A model generated the notes under the pieces. The model did no database searches. It saw nothing but the letters and a program-made list of their open reading frames with translations, and had not been told where the DNA came from. A stretch of 64,000 nt of DNA from an uncultured Clostridia bacterium (GTDB lineage: Bacteria > Bacillota > Clostridia > Oscillospirales > Acutalibacteraceae): contig CALAUI010000026.1 in NCBI GenBank assembly GCA_937892115.1, positions 62,001-126,000 on the forward strand, in the 5' to 3' direction. A program made the position numbers and the translations under genes. Shown in pieces: positions 1-8,459 of this stretch; within the stretch, counting starts at the first letter, position 1, and every line of letters begins with the position of its first letter.

Positions 1-138
1 TTCTTTATATGCGTCGGGGGCGTGACAATAGGCAAAAAATTCGGCACGAGATTTTCAAACAAGGCATCCGTTCTCGGCGGTGTAATACTCATCGGCATAG
101 GAATATGGATATTTGTCAGTAATAAGCTCGGAATATAA
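1..138 (+). CDS. MntP-like manganese efflux pump, C-terminal fragment
   Basis: This is the last 45 codons of a membrane protein whose start lies left of the window. The visible end has a glycine-rich segment (CVGGVTIGKKFG), a short basic loop (RFSNKAS) and a last hydrophobic helix (LGGVILIGIGIWIFV) before a stop at 136-138. That arrangement matches the C-terminus of the MntP (DUF204) Mn2+ exporters, in which the last helix carries the GGxxLIxIG pattern. It sits 12 bases before the GH16 gene on the same strand. With only one and a half helices visible, other small membrane pumps cannot be excluded. Confidence 0.6.
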   Translation, partial: FFICVGGVTIGKKFGTRFSNKASVLGGVILIGIGIWIFVSNKLGI

Positions 139-150
139 AGGAGAATTATC

Positions 151-1089
151 ATGCTTGAAAAAATAATGGATTTACTTGATCTTGCAGTCAGACAGAAAGA
201 AGCTATCTACGGAGTGGGCAGAGCATTTTCTTCCATGCTTGAAAGCGGAGGCGACTTTTTCAGAAAAGTTATCGCCCTCTTTCTCGCGTTCTTTGAAATG
301 TTCGGCTCGGTGCTTTTTGATACGGGTATAACGCCCAAGGGAGAGAAGCTTGACCTTACGGGATACAGTCTTGTATTCAGCGATGATTTTGACGGCGATT
401 CTCTCAACACGGACGTCTGGGCTTACCGCGGTTCGGGCTCAAGAAGATTCGGCTACAACGCTCCCGGTCAGGTCAGCGTAAAGGACGGCAATCTGAATAT
501 CAGAGGCGAATACCATGAGGACGGCGAATACGGTCCCGGCTGGTACGTGGGTATGATAAACATCAAGCAGTATTATTGCAGAGGTTACTTTGAAATTCGC
601 TGCAAGTGCAACAAGGGCAACGATTTCTGGAGCGCGTTCTGGATCCAGGCGGACCATCCCTACGACCATGACATTTCCAAGGGCGGCATAGGCGGAGCGG
701 AGCTTGATATTTTTGAAAGCGTATCCGCAGATAAAAACTGCAGCAAAAACTGCGTAACCTCCACCGTACACTGCAACGGCTACGATGATGATGAAAAAAA
801 TATAGATTCCTGCAACATCGGCAAATTCAAAGGCAAGAACATCTATGACGAATATAATACCTACGGCCTTGAATGGACCGAGGATGAATACATCTTCTAC
901 ATCAACGGTGTTGAAACGGGCAGGACCTCCTGGGCAAGCGGCGTATCCGAGGTACCCGAAATGGTAATAGTTTCCCTTGAGATTCCCGACAAGGTAAATT
1001 ATAAAACAGATTCCGGCTTCACAACGGATTTCACGGTTGACTACGTTAAGATTTATCAGAAGCCCGCAGACATCCAGACGGTAAAATAA
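151..1089 (+). CDS. Glycoside hydrolase family 16 (beta-glucanase-like)
   Basis: A 312-residue protein with a GH16 fold, most like bacterial endo-beta-1,3(4)-glucanases or laminarinases. The catalytic signature ELDIFE is at residues 184-189; by family knowledge the first Glu is the nucleophile and the last the acid/base. The strand DFDGDSLNTDVW (79-90) is the usual N-terminal GH16 landmark and DYVKIYQ near the end is the usual last strand. There is no typical cleavable signal peptide: residues 1-60 are amphipathic with one hydrophobic stretch at 38-57, which could be a membrane anchor or uncleaved export signal. The start is ATG behind AAGGAGAA. It follows the pump gene by 12 bases and ends in a strong terminator. 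Substrate is inferred only to the level of beta-glucan. Confidence 0.85.
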   Translation: MLEKIMDLLDLAVRQKEAIYGVGRAFSSMLESGGDFFRKVIALFLAFFEMFGSVLFDTGITPKGEKLDLTGYSLVFSDDFDGDSLNTDVWAYRGSGSRRFGYNAPGQVSVKDGNLNIRGEYHEDGEYGPGWYVGMINIKQYYCRGYFEIRCKCNKGNDFWSAFWIQADHPYDHDISKGGIGGAELDIFESVSADKNCSKNCVTSTVHCNGYDDDEKNIDSCNIGKFKGKNIYDEYNTYGLEWTEDEYIFYINGVETGRTSWASGVSEVPEMVIVSLEIPDKVNYKTDSGFTTDFTVDYVKIYQKPADIQTVK

Positions 1090-1096
1090 GATCAGT

Positions 1097-1131
1097 AAAA
1101 CGGCAGAGTTCGGAACGCTCTGCCGTTTTTT
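1097..1131 (+). terminator. Rho-independent terminator after the GH16 gene
   Basis: Perfect 8-bp stem CGGCAGAG / CTCTGCCG (extendable with A:T pairs) around a 9-base loop, followed by TTTTTT. It starts 7 bases after the GH16 stop codon. Confidence 0.9.
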
Positions 1132-1236
1132 ACGCAAAAAATAAAATTCGTGAGTGAGCAAATCATACAAAAACGAGAGCATTTGCGAGAAAAAGTGAGA
1201 TATTGAAATTTATATTAAAAATCCGAAAATTTGTTG

Positions 1237-1265
1237 TTGACATTACAAATGGCTTGTGTTAATAT
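1237..1265 (+). promoter_or_regulatory. Sigma-A promoter of rplM-rpsI
   Basis: -35 TTGACA (1237-1242), exactly 17 bases, -10 TAATAT (1260-1265). The expected transcript start is near 1272, giving a leader of only about 30 bases before rplM. There is no room for a large autoregulatory leader structure. Confidence 0.85.
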
Positions 1266-1301
1266 ATGCGAGCAATAAATAATTATTTCGGAGGTAGGAT
1301 T

Positions 1302-1730
1302 ATGTCCACTTATATGCCTAAGGCATCAGAAATCGATCGTAAGTGGTACGTTATCGACGCAGCAGGCAAGCCCATGGGCAAGGTTGCAGTAGAAGCAGCT
1401 AACCTTCTTCGCGGCAAAAACAAGCCCACTTTTGCTCCTCACGCTGACTGCGGTGATCACGTTATCATCATCAACTGCGAAAAGGCAGTTCTCACAGGCA
1501 AAAAGCTTGATCAGAAGATGTATTATCATCACACCGGTTACATCGGTAACCTCAAGGAAGTTAAGTATAAGACCCTCATGGCTGCAAAGCCCGAGTTCGC
1601 TATGACAAAGGCAGTCAAGGGTATGCTTCCCGCAAACACACTCGGCCGTACAGCACTTACTCGCCTTCGCGTTGTTAAGGGTGCAGAGCATCCCCACGCA
1701 GCACAGAAGCCCGAAGTATGGGAATTTTAA
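1302..1730 (+). CDS. rplM: 50S ribosomal protein L13
   Basis: A 142-residue protein collinear with bacterial uL13: the N-terminal [15 protein letters not shown] segment, the central HTGYIGNLK and the C-terminal [16 protein letters not shown] are canonical. It is a large-subunit protein needed early in 23S rRNA folding. The start at 1302 was chosen because GGAGG lies 7 bases upstream and the residues fit the family N-terminus; a frame open from 1266 lacks a ribosome binding site and would begin at the promoter's -10 box. It is co-transcribed with rpsI, the near-universal bacterial pairing. Confidence 0.98.
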   Translation: MSTYMPKASEIDRKWYVIDAAGKPMGKVAVEAANLLRGKNKPTFAPHADCGDHVIIINCEKAVLTGKKLDQKMYYHHTGYIGNLKEVKYKTLMAAKPEFAMTKAVKGMLPANTLGRTALTRLRVVKGAEHPHAAQKPEVWEF

Positions 1731-1749
1731 GATAGGGAGGCACTGAATA

Positions 1750-2145
1750 ATGTACGAATCCAATTATTTCTATGGCACAGGCCGCAGAAAAAGCTCAGTA
1801 GCCAGAGTCCGCGTTTATCCCGGTACCGGCAAGATCACAATCAATGACAGAGATATCGACGATTATTTCGGTCTTGATACTCTTAAGCTCATCGTTCGTC
1901 AGCCTCTCGCTCTTACAGAGTCCGCTGAAAAGTTTGACATTATCTGCCGTGTAGCAGGCGGCGGCGTTACCGGTCAGGCAGGCGCAATCCGTCACGGTAT
2001 TTCCCGTGCACTCCTTCAGGCAGACGAGTCATTCCGTCCCGTTCTCAAGAAGGCCGGCTTCCTTACCAGAGACCCCAGAATGAAAGAAAGAAAGAAATAC
2101 GGTCTCAAAGGCGCAAGAAGAGCTCCCCAGTTCTCAAAGAGATAA
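1750..2145 (+). CDS. rpsI: 30S ribosomal protein S9
   Basis: A 131-residue uS9: [23 protein letters not shown] N-terminus, central [19 protein letters not shown], and the diagnostic C-terminal tail ending in FSKR, which in the ribosome reaches P-site tRNA. The start ATG follows GGGAGG. It lies 19 bases downstream of rplM and is closed by a terminator, making a two-gene operon. No irregularity is seen. Confidence 0.98.
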   Translation: MYESNYFYGTGRRKSSVARVRVYPGTGKITINDRDIDDYFGLDTLKLIVRQPLALTESAEKFDIICRVAGGGVTGQAGAIRHGISRALLQADESFRPVLKKAGFLTRDPRMKERKKYGLKGARRAPQFSKR

Positions 2146-2166
2146 TCTTACCCGAATGGGTTACTT

Positions 2167-2198
2167 ACAGCCTCGGATTTATCCGGGGCTGTTTTTTT
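2167..2198 (+). terminator. Rho-independent terminator after rpsI
   Basis: Stem ACAGCCTCGGAT / ATCCGGGGCTGT with one non-Watson-Crick position and a short loop, followed by seven T residues. Confidence 0.85.
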
Positions 2199-2270
2199 AT
2201 GCCTGAATGCACCTGAGAGCATCTGAAATCCCTTGAAAATAAGAGCAAATGCTGTTTTGACACAGATAAA

Positions 2271-2325
2271 AAACGAGACCTCGCCGATACTTGTGAAAGC
2301 ACAGTAAAACACGGCTAAAGGTCTC
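2271..2325 (-). terminator. Probable terminator of the minus-strand FAD-oxidoreductase operon
   Basis: Read on the minus strand, GAGACCT and AGGTCTC (2319-2325 and 2275-2281) can pair across a loop that contains a further short GCCG/CGGC stem, and are followed by a run of T residues. It lies about 80 bases past the stop of the last gene. The loop is long for a classical terminator, so confidence is moderate. The rest of the 2199-2402 gap shows nothing else. Confidence 0.5.
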
Positions 2326-2402
2326 TGTTTTCGGGTATGATCACATAGTCCCATTCATTTTTCTTGTATACATAGCCAATCGGGAGCTGTTTGATAATAA
2401 TA

Positions 2403-3725
2403 TTACTGAATTTTGCCGACCTTTGACCAAAGTCTCTCCGATTTTGCACACCATTTTTCAAAGCTGTCGGGAGTAGCGGGAAAATCAAGGTAATGCTGTC
2501 TGAGCTCAAGGGCAAGCTTTACGCCGCCGAGTACGCCCGCCATGGTCTTTTTGGAAATATCCTTTTTTGATATTCCGGAAATGATACTGCCGATTGTTTT
2601 AATTATATCGGCAGGAGTGATTTTACCGTTATCAAGGAATTTACTGTTGAAAATGATTTCATTTTTGAAGCAGTATTCGATTTCTTCGTCCTTAACGCAG
2701 TTAACAAGCTTCGTGAGAAAAGCTCTCACAAGCGAGAAATCTGCTCCCTGAACACGGTTATATTCACGGTTGATGCTCCAGAGTGCCTTTTTACTCGTGT
2801 CGCCGTTCCGGAGTGCGGTATCAAGAACCTTTGCGGCGATATCCATCATCACCATACTTGATGTAACGCCCTCACCGCAGTCCGGCTTCGTGAGGCAGGC
2901 GGCATCACCGGCGGCAATGAAATTATCCGCAACCAGTGAATACGGCGGTCTTCTGTAAGGCGTTGTGCCTTTTTCAATCCTGACCTGCTCAAAGGTATCT
3001 CCTGTGGCTGCATCAAGCTTATCCGCATCCTTCTGCGCTCTCTCATAGCTTCCGGTCGCTCCCGTGCCGATGATTTTTTCGTTTCCATTCATTGAAAACG
3101 GCGCATACCAGGATTTTGTGTTGAGCCAGAAGGTGTTTATCGGCTCTTCATTGAATCTTGCATAGCGAAGGATAACATAAAACATATCCTCGTTTGTCAG
3201 TCTGAAATTCTCAACGCCGTAACCGTTGGGCAGGGCACAGCGTGCGGCGGCGGCAGAGCCGGAGCAGTCAACTACGGTTTTGGCGAATATTTCTTCAATT
3301 CCGTTTTCCGTTTCGCAGCGTATTCCGCAGATGGCGCCGTTTTCAAACATAAACTCTTTGAATGACGCCGAGTATTCGATTTCGGCGCCTGCTTCAACGG
3401 CAAGCTTCACCATCAGAGCCACATATTCATGCATATGCAGGCCCACGGTTTCCGCCACGGTCGGAACGTTATATTTATTTGACGGTGAGGAGAAATGATT
3501 ATCGGTGAATGAAAAAGCCCATTCCGGATCTCCGCTCTTAACGGTCGGCATCTCAAAGGTTTTCAGGTCGGTTTCGGAAACATGAAAAATGTCCATTCTT
3601 GTTCCGAGCTTTTCGGGGCTGAGCCTTTCGACCATTTTAACGGAATATCCGAGCTTTGCCATTTTTCGTGCGAAGTATGCGCCGGAGGTGGCGGCGCCGA
3701 TAATTACCACATCATACTTATTCAT
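2403..3725 (-). CDS. FAD-dependent oxidoreductase, geranylgeranyl-reductase-like (copy B)
   Basis: A 440-residue flavoprotein. The N-terminal Rossmann motif is G-A-A-T-S-G at residues 10-15 (central Gly replaced by Ala) with the ribose-binding Glu33, and the second FAD motif is FIAAGDAACL followed by CGEGVTSSM. This order is typical of the geranylgeranyl reductase / p-hydroxybenzoate hydroxylase superfamily. Residues 360-440 are a helical, basic tail. The start ATG has GGAGG 6-7 bases upstream. It is the last of three co-oriented genes (lipoprotein, FAD copy A, this one) separated by 12-18 bases. Substrate is unknown; prenyl-chain reduction or a polyketide/quinone step are family possibilities, not shown here. 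Confidence 0.75.
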   Translation of the reverse strand: MNKYDVVIIGAATSGAYFARKMAKLGYSVKMVERLSPEKLGTRMDIFHVSETDLKTFEMPTVKSGDPEWAFSFTDNHFSSPSNKYNVPTVAETVGLHMHEYVALMVKLAVEAGAEIEYSASFKEFMFENGAICGIRCETENGIEEIFAKTVVDCSGSAAAARCALPNGYGVENFRLTNEDMFYVILRYARFNEEPINTFWLNTKSWYAPFSMNGNEKIIGTGATGSYERAQKDADKLDAATGDTFEQVRIEKGTTPYRRPPYSLVADNFIAAGDAACLTKPDCGEGVTSSMVMMDIAAKVLDTALRNGDTSKKALWSINREYNRVQGADFSLVRAFLTKLVNCVKDEEIEYCFKNEIIFNSKFLDNGKITPADIIKTIGSIISGISKKDISKKTMAGVLGGVKLALELRQHYLDFPATPDSFEKWCAKSERLWSKVGKIQ

Positions 3726-3743
3726 AAAAAGTCCTCCGGAAAA

Positions 3744-5060
3744 TCAGATTTCTTTCATGGCATTTTCGGCTTTATAAGCCCATTTATCAACCTCAATGCT
3801 GTTGTATTTTTTTGGAATTGAATATGCCGCAGCGGCAGCACGAACGCCTTTCAGGGCATATCCGAGAACCTTGCCCGTGAATTTGCGGGAGGCAAAAAGC
3901 TTTCCGGGCTTCTTTATCCATTCGGAAAGAGGAACCTCACCGATATTTCCGCTCATAACCGCTTTGATATCCTCATCCCTCACGAAACCGGATTCCATGA
4001 ATTTTCTGAGTTCTTCATTATCCGATTCAAGAAGTCCTCTTTTTATCCAATCCAGCAAATAGCAGGCTGCGCCGATTTCACGGTAATAACGAACCTGATA
4101 TTTCCAGAGCGTATCAATGCTGACGGAATCATCCGAAATTATCGCTTCTGCAAGCATCTGACCGGCACGGATCGAATTTTCAATTCCGTTGCCCATAATG
4201 GGTATGGTCATAAATGCGGCATCGCCCACGGCGGCATAGCCGGGGAATGAAAAGCGGGTAAGCGGATATCTCACCGGAATCGAACTTTCGGCGCATCTGT
4301 TGTCAATAACGGAATCAATTATCGGGTTATCCATCTTGAGATGGGAATAAAGCAGATTGAAGCTGTTTGAATCCATTTTGCCGATCATGCCCACAAGCAC
4401 ATTCAGCTCGCCCGAAGGCTCAACTCCGCACCATGAAATGCTCTTTTTGCCCTGATATTTGAGATACATCCTGAATTTATGATTATCCGGCAGCTCAGGG
4501 AAGCCGGGAGTCTGACTGTAAATTCCCCGATAAACATTGAAAACCTCGGATTCACCGGGCTCGGCTGTGATACCCGCTCTCACGGGCAGTGAACGGCGGA
4601 ACGGAGAGTGAAGTCCGCTTGAATCAATAACAAGGTCTGCGGGGATCTGCTCACCGTTTACGATGACACCGGTGACGGCGGAATTATTGAAAATGAGCGA
4701 CTGAACCTTTGCACCGAAAATCAGCTCGGCGCCGCACTTTCTCGCCTCGGCAATGAGCTGCTTTGAAAAGCTGCGGCGGTTAACAGACCAATCCATACCC
4801 TCCGGCTTTGTCCATATATAAAGCGGCTTATCGGAGCCGGGTGCGGTAAACGAAACCGGGAAGCCTTTGAAGCTGTCATCCGGAATCGCTATATCAAGGT
4901 CACGGAACAGCTTTTCGCTCACTCCGTCAAACCAGTTTATTCCAACCGAATCCTCATCGGCATTTTCATAAACGCATACATCATATCCGCTCTTTGCAAG
5001 CAGAGCGGCGGCACGCAGACCACCCTGACCTGCGCCGATAACTATTATTTTATTTAACAT
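3744..5060 (-). CDS. FAD-dependent oxidoreductase, geranylgeranyl-reductase-like (copy A)
   Basis: A 438-residue paralogue-like partner of the next gene, of nearly equal length but strongly diverged. Residues 9-14 are a full GxGxxG (GAGQGG), followed by the acidic end of the second strand (VYEN). The second FAD motif is AAVGDAAFMTIPIMGNGIENSI. The start at 5060 is preferred: AGGA lies 7 bases before this ATG, whereas the TTG two codons upstream would be almost touching it. It follows the lipoprotein gene by 12 bases. The two flavoproteins in tandem suggest successive steps on one substrate or a heteromer; this is inference. Confidence 0.75.
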   Translation of the reverse strand: MLNKIIVIGAGQGGLRAAALLAKSGYDVCVYENADEDSVGINWFDGVSEKLFRDLDIAIPDDSFKGFPVSFTAPGSDKPLYIWTKPEGMDWSVNRRSFSKQLIAEARKCGAELIFGAKVQSLIFNNSAVTGVIVNGEQIPADLVIDSSGLHSPFRRSLPVRAGITAEPGESEVFNVYRGIYSQTPGFPELPDNHKFRMYLKYQGKKSISWCGVEPSGELNVLVGMIGKMDSNSFNLLYSHLKMDNPIIDSVIDNRCAESSIPVRYPLTRFSFPGYAAVGDAAFMTIPIMGNGIENSIRAGQMLAEAIISDDSVSIDTLWKYQVRYYREIGAACYLLDWIKRGLLESDNEELRKFMESGFVRDEDIKAVMSGNIGEVPLSEWIKKPGKLFASRKFTGKVLGYALKGVRAAAAAYSIPKKYNSIEVDKWAYKAENAMKEI

Positions 5061-5072
5061 AATCAAATCCTG

Positions 5073-5966
5073 TCAGTCAGCAACGGGATACCAGCATTTC
5101 CAGCCGATAGTAGTGTGGAAGTTTTCAAAATCAACGCCTGCCATTGAGCAATGGTCAAGGTAAACATCGAGGGTGTAACCCCAGTTTCCGCTTTCCATCT
5201 TTCCTGTTTTTGTGTTTATTCTTACATTCTTTGCATAGGCTTTTGTGTATTTCAGAACAACGCTGTCATCGTCGTATTTCGCATTGAGAATCGAGAAGTT
5301 TTCTTCAACATAGGCGATAAAATCATCTATTCCCTGAACAACATTGACAACATGGCCTACAGTGCCCTCATGTTCATCGCCGTTGGGGCCGTCCGTCTGG
5401 TCTTTCGGATAGAGGTTGATAACGATATAATCACCCTCTCTGTGTGCATCCGCACTTTTGAGGTCGGAAGGCTGAATTGCCCAGTAACCGCCCGTCAGAG
5501 CGTTATACGGCTGCGCCGCAAGCTTCATTGCAAGCTTGACCGGACCGTTCAGGATAGACGCCTTGCCGTCAAGCTTACCTATAAGCTCAAAGGACTGGTC
5601 GGTCCTGACATCCGCATTGTCTTCCATTGCCATGCCGAATTTATAATAATCAATGATCTGCTGTGTTGTCCATTTTGCAGGGTCGGGATCAAATTGGTTA
5701 ATGTCCACCGGCTGTATTCCTCTGATAAGTTCTTTGTTCGGAACTATCACGGGATATGTCTGATGCTGTGCCGTCGGATTCGTCGCGGAAGTGCCGTCAG
5801 ATGCCTCAGCCGCAGTATTCGTTACTTCCTCCGATATTGCTTTTGTCACTTGCGCCGGATTTGAAGTTTCCGCTGTTTCGTTTTTATTGTTTTCATTTTT
5901 TCCGCAGGCGGCAAAGCAGCATACAATCATAACGAGAACGAGTGAAAGTGCTGACAGTTTTTTCAT
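5073..5966 (-). CDS. Lipoprotein of unknown function
   Basis: A 297-residue exported lipoprotein. The signal peptide has a basic start (MKK), a hydrophobic core and a lipobox FAAC with Cys21. Residues 22-72 are a low-complexity Asn/Thr/Glu/Ala spacer, as often seen between lipid anchor and folded domain. The rest is globular, with aromatic- and Asp-rich strands (NWGYTLDVYLDHCSM) and no motif I recognise. It is the first gene of an operon with two FAD oxidoreductases and has its own promoter at 6062-6091. Its association with the flavoproteins hints at a shared cell-surface pathway, but no activity can be named. Confidence 0.8.
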   Translation of the reverse strand: MKKLSALSLVLVMIVCCFAACGKNENNKNETAETSNPAQVTKAISEEVTNTAAEASDGTSATNPTAQHQTYPVIVPNKELIRGIQPVDINQFDPDPAKWTTQQIIDYYKFGMAMEDNADVRTDQSFELIGKLDGKASILNGPVKLAMKLAAQPYNALTGGYWAIQPSDLKSADAHREGDYIVINLYPKDQTDGPNGDEHEGTVGHVVNVVQGIDDFIAYVEENFSILNAKYDDDSVVLKYTKAYAKNVRINTKTGKMESGNWGYTLDVYLDHCSMAGVDFENFHTTIGWKCWYPVAD

Positions 5967-6061
5967 GGTAATTTCTCCTTTGTCTGTTGATTTTTAAGTT
6001 CAGCGCATACATAAACCGTACTTGATATATGCAACAGATGAACCGGTACAAATCTTTTTTC

Positions 6062-6091
6062 ATTATAGAATAATAAATTTTCGGTTGTCAA
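6062..6091 (-). promoter_or_regulatory. Promoter of the lipoprotein/FAD-oxidoreductase operon
   Basis: Minus-strand -35 TTGACA (6086-6091) and -10 TATAAT (6062-6067) with an 18-base spacer. Both hexamers are perfect. It lies about 95 bases upstream of the lipoprotein start. Confidence 0.75.
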
Positions 6092-6236
6092 TGCCTTTTC
6101 AAAAGTACGGCAGCATTTTTTATCGATTTATCACAATGAAGTCTTTGAAAGAAGAAGGCATGCACATTTCATACCGACTTTGTATAACAAATAAGTCATA
6201 CAACCTGATTCAATCTTATAGGAAAGGATGAATTAA

Positions 6237-6409
6237 ATGCCCGACAAATATGAAGAATACTATGAATCAGCCCGGATAACGAAGAAAATCTGACCCGTTC
6301 CAAAACCAACCGTACTGCGTTTCTTGATACAGCCGTATCCGGCTCGATTTTCACCTTCAAAACGGCGATGCCGGGGATTTCGGACGGTTACAGCACGGCG
6401 CTGATATAA
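6237..6409 (+). pseudogene. Short frameshifted gene remnant
   Basis: An ATG at 6237, 7-8 bases after AAAGGA, opens a frame (MPDKYEEYYESAR...) that stops at 6293. A second frame, one base out of phase, is open from 6266 to the stop at 6409 and has coding-like composition (SPDNEENLTRSK, FLDTAVSGSIFTFKTAMPG). Joining them by one indel near 6270 gives a protein of about 55 residues. This could be the decayed N-terminus of a larger gene or chance. The 5967-6631 gap (665 bases) otherwise holds the lipoprotein promoter at its left end and a terminator at 6514-6555. Confidence 0.35.
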
Positions 6410-6513
6410 AGCGGTCTCTTCATTCCTTTGCCTGTCAATGCTTCGGACACACAGACGGATGTTTTATATTGAATGAATTCTCGGGTAAAAGTGATATCTG
6501 TCAAAAATCCCGT

Positions 6514-6555
6514 AAACTGTCTGTTTATGAAATTTCGTAAAACAGGCAGTTTTTT
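6514..6555 (+). terminator. Rho-independent terminator in the gap before the secreted protein gene
   Basis: AAACTGTCTGTTT pairs with AAACAGGCAGTTT (one G:T) across a loop of about 11 bases and is followed by TTTTTT. No intact gene ends before it, which supports the idea that the remnant at 6237-6409 was once a transcribed gene. Confidence 0.7.
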
Positions 6556-6631
6556 ATAGCTCTTTTTCAAAGCCATTCGTATAAAGAGATGAAAGACAAA
6601 AACAAACATCATTTGTTCGGAGGTGTAAGAA

Positions 6632-8224
6632 ATGAAAAACAGAGCAATCAGAAGAATAACGGCAATAGTATTAACGGTAATTACCTTATTCTCTATATCC
6701 GCGACCGGCATAAGTGCAAGTGCTGATGATTATCTCATTCCCGAAAGAATGGCGACATCAATCATAACCACGGCTGCAGGAGTTGTTCCCGTTGTCGGTT
6801 CCCTGGCAGCAAAGGCGTTTGAACCGCTGATCACAAAAGCGCTGGGAATCAATCCGAACGTACAGATTCTTGACAAGCTTGATGAAATTTCCGATAAGAT
6901 CGACAATATTTCATTACAGATGGAGCAGAATACACAGACGATTCTGCAGCAGCTTTACGGTGTTAACCTCAACACCTTCAATGACAGAATTACAAGTCTG
7001 AGAACCATGGTCCTTGCAAAGTACAGACGGCTTGAAGCCATTGAAGCCGGAACAAATTCACCCTACAACAAAGAGCTTCTCACGGCAGAACTGCTCAAGT
7101 TTGATTACGATAACAAGGACGATTTTGCAGTCCTTGCGGAATCTCTCGCAAAATATATTAAGGGCACACAGATCACTCTTGTCAGGAACGAAGGTATATA
7201 CGCTTTTGCTTATAAGGCAAACTGTGCGGATTCCGTTCTCGGCGGTGAGGCGGCAATAAAGACCGCCGGCTATGTAAACGAAGTAAACGAGGTTCTTTCC
7301 GCCGCATATAAACTGATGATGGTAGTTCTTACGGAAAAGATTTACGTTTATCAGAATTACGCCGATATTATAACTGCGGCAGAAACCGATGCGGAGCTTG
7401 CAAATACCGTTGCCGCGGCAAATATGACGGTATACGGCAGTAAGGTCAATGCCAACGAATGGAACACAATTCTCGGTGACGAAGACGCAGGATATATTTA
7501 CGAATACAACATTATGTTTAATATGGATGACAGCCGCAGTGCAGTGTCAAAGTACAACGATATGGTTATTGAAAACTGGTTCAGCTTCATCAGCGGTACA
7601 AAGTACGGCACTCTTACCGCAACAGTCGAATACATACCCCTGAATCCGGAAATCGGCTGTACCACAGCTGAAAAGTGCGGACTTGACAGAAGCGTCGGCC
7701 GCTACAGTGCTGAGAGTATGGCAAAGAAAACAACAGCCGGAATTAACAGCAAAATCCATTCCGTCCTTACCAAAGCGCAGCTTCAGAAGCTTTACAGCCA
7801 CCTTTGCACCGACCCCGTATTTGCCGACGAAAACGGAAACAGACAGACAATTCTTGAAATCCTTGAGGGCTTGGGCTTCAACTTTGATGCATGGAGATAT
7901 TCAGATGAATATGCGGCCTATGAATCTCTGAGAAAAGCTCTTGAAGGACTGTATCGGGAATACGGTCAGGAGGTTGAGCTTTCCGGCATAGCATTCATTC
8001 CCATGTTTGTTATTGATGCATCAAGCCAGTGGAAGAACGTTGACAACAGCACTCAGAGATATTGGGATGAAACCGCAAAATATTCCGCATACGTCGGTAA
8101 CAATGCAGGTGTGACCGGAGAAAAGACTGTTACATATTACCATTATCATGAAGCTCAGGGATGCTATTCCACCGAAACAGGCGATAGTACAGTATACGGA
8201 ATTATGTACTTCACAGCCGCATAA
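6632..8224 (+). CDS. Secreted helical protein of unknown function, pore-former-like N-terminus
   Basis: A 530-residue protein with a clear Sec signal peptide (MKNRAIRR then hydrophobic core, likely cleavage after ISASA, residue 31). Next comes a hydrophobic, Gly/Ala-rich helix at about 41-72 (TTAAGVVPVVGSLAAKAF), then a heptad-like coiled coil at 78-110 (ILDKLDEISDKIDNISLQM). This order resembles the helical-bundle domain of Cry-type and related alpha-pore-forming toxins, but I see no family signature and the similarity is only of pattern. Residues 120-350 remain mostly helical; the C-terminus is aromatic-rich (YYHYHEAQGCYST) and probably beta. GGAGGTG precedes the ATG. It is a single-gene unit between two terminators, without a recognisable immunity gene beside it. 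Confidence 0.75.
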   Translation: MKNRAIRRITAIVLTVITLFSISATGISASADDYLIPERMATSIITTAAGVVPVVGSLAAKAFEPLITKALGINPNVQILDKLDEISDKIDNISLQMEQNTQTILQQLYGVNLNTFNDRITSLRTMVLAKYRRLEAIEAGTNSPYNKELLTAELLKFDYDNKDDFAVLAESLAKYIKGTQITLVRNEGIYAFAYKANCADSVLGGEAAIKTAGYVNEVNEVLSAAYKLMMVVLTEKIYVYQNYADIITAAETDAELANTVAAANMTVYGSKVNANEWNTILGDEDAGYIYEYNIMFNMDDSRSAVSKYNDMVIENWFSFISGTKYGTLTATVEYIPLNPEIGCTTAEKCGLDRSVGRYSAESMAKKTTAGINSKIHSVLTKAQLQKLYSHLCTDPVFADENGNRQTILEILEGLGFNFDAWRYSDEYAAYESLRKALEGLYREYGQEVELSGIAFIPMFVIDASSQWKNVDNSTQRYWDETAKYSAYVGNNAGVTGEKTVTYYHYHEAQGCYSTETGDSTVYGIMYFTAA

Positions 8225-8263
8225 ACTGCAGCCGACTCAAAAAAGTCAGATAAAGAACAACGA

Positions 8264-8303
8264 AAAAGCGGGCAGCATACTGTCGTATGTTGCCCGCTTT
8301 TTG
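8264..8303 (+). terminator. Rho-independent terminator after the secreted protein gene
   Basis: Long stem AAAAAGCGGGCAGCATAC / GTATGTTGCCCGCTTTTT with one G:T and a 4-base loop, ending in a T run. Positions 8304-8459 show no further feature. Confidence 0.9.
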
Positions 8304-8459
8304 AAGTAATACTTTCCTCACAAATAATATTTTCTCATAACCTCCGGACTGACCCTTTCCCGATATTGTATGACTATGATTATGGTTTACAGTATTATAT
8401 TGTTACCCGGTAAAGTTACGTTTTACGGTAAATATCGGGGATATTGCAGATTATCCCGA

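Noticed and set aside
439..1182. Long open frame antisense to the GH16 gene
   Set aside because: It lies opposite a gene with a clear catalytic motif, has no ribosome binding site and no recognisable domain; it is a shadow of codon bias.
1266..1301. Ribosomal-protein autoregulatory leader before rplM
   Set aside because: The predicted leader is about 30 bases with no stable stem, so no such element can be supported.
1326..1995. Open frames antisense to rplM and rpsI
   Set aside because: Ribosomal protein genes on the plus strand are certain; the antisense frames have no features of their own.
6022..6231. Small open frame on the plus strand in the gap before 6632
   Set aside because: No ribosome binding site, A/T-rich and it overlaps the minus-strand promoter of the lipoprotein gene.
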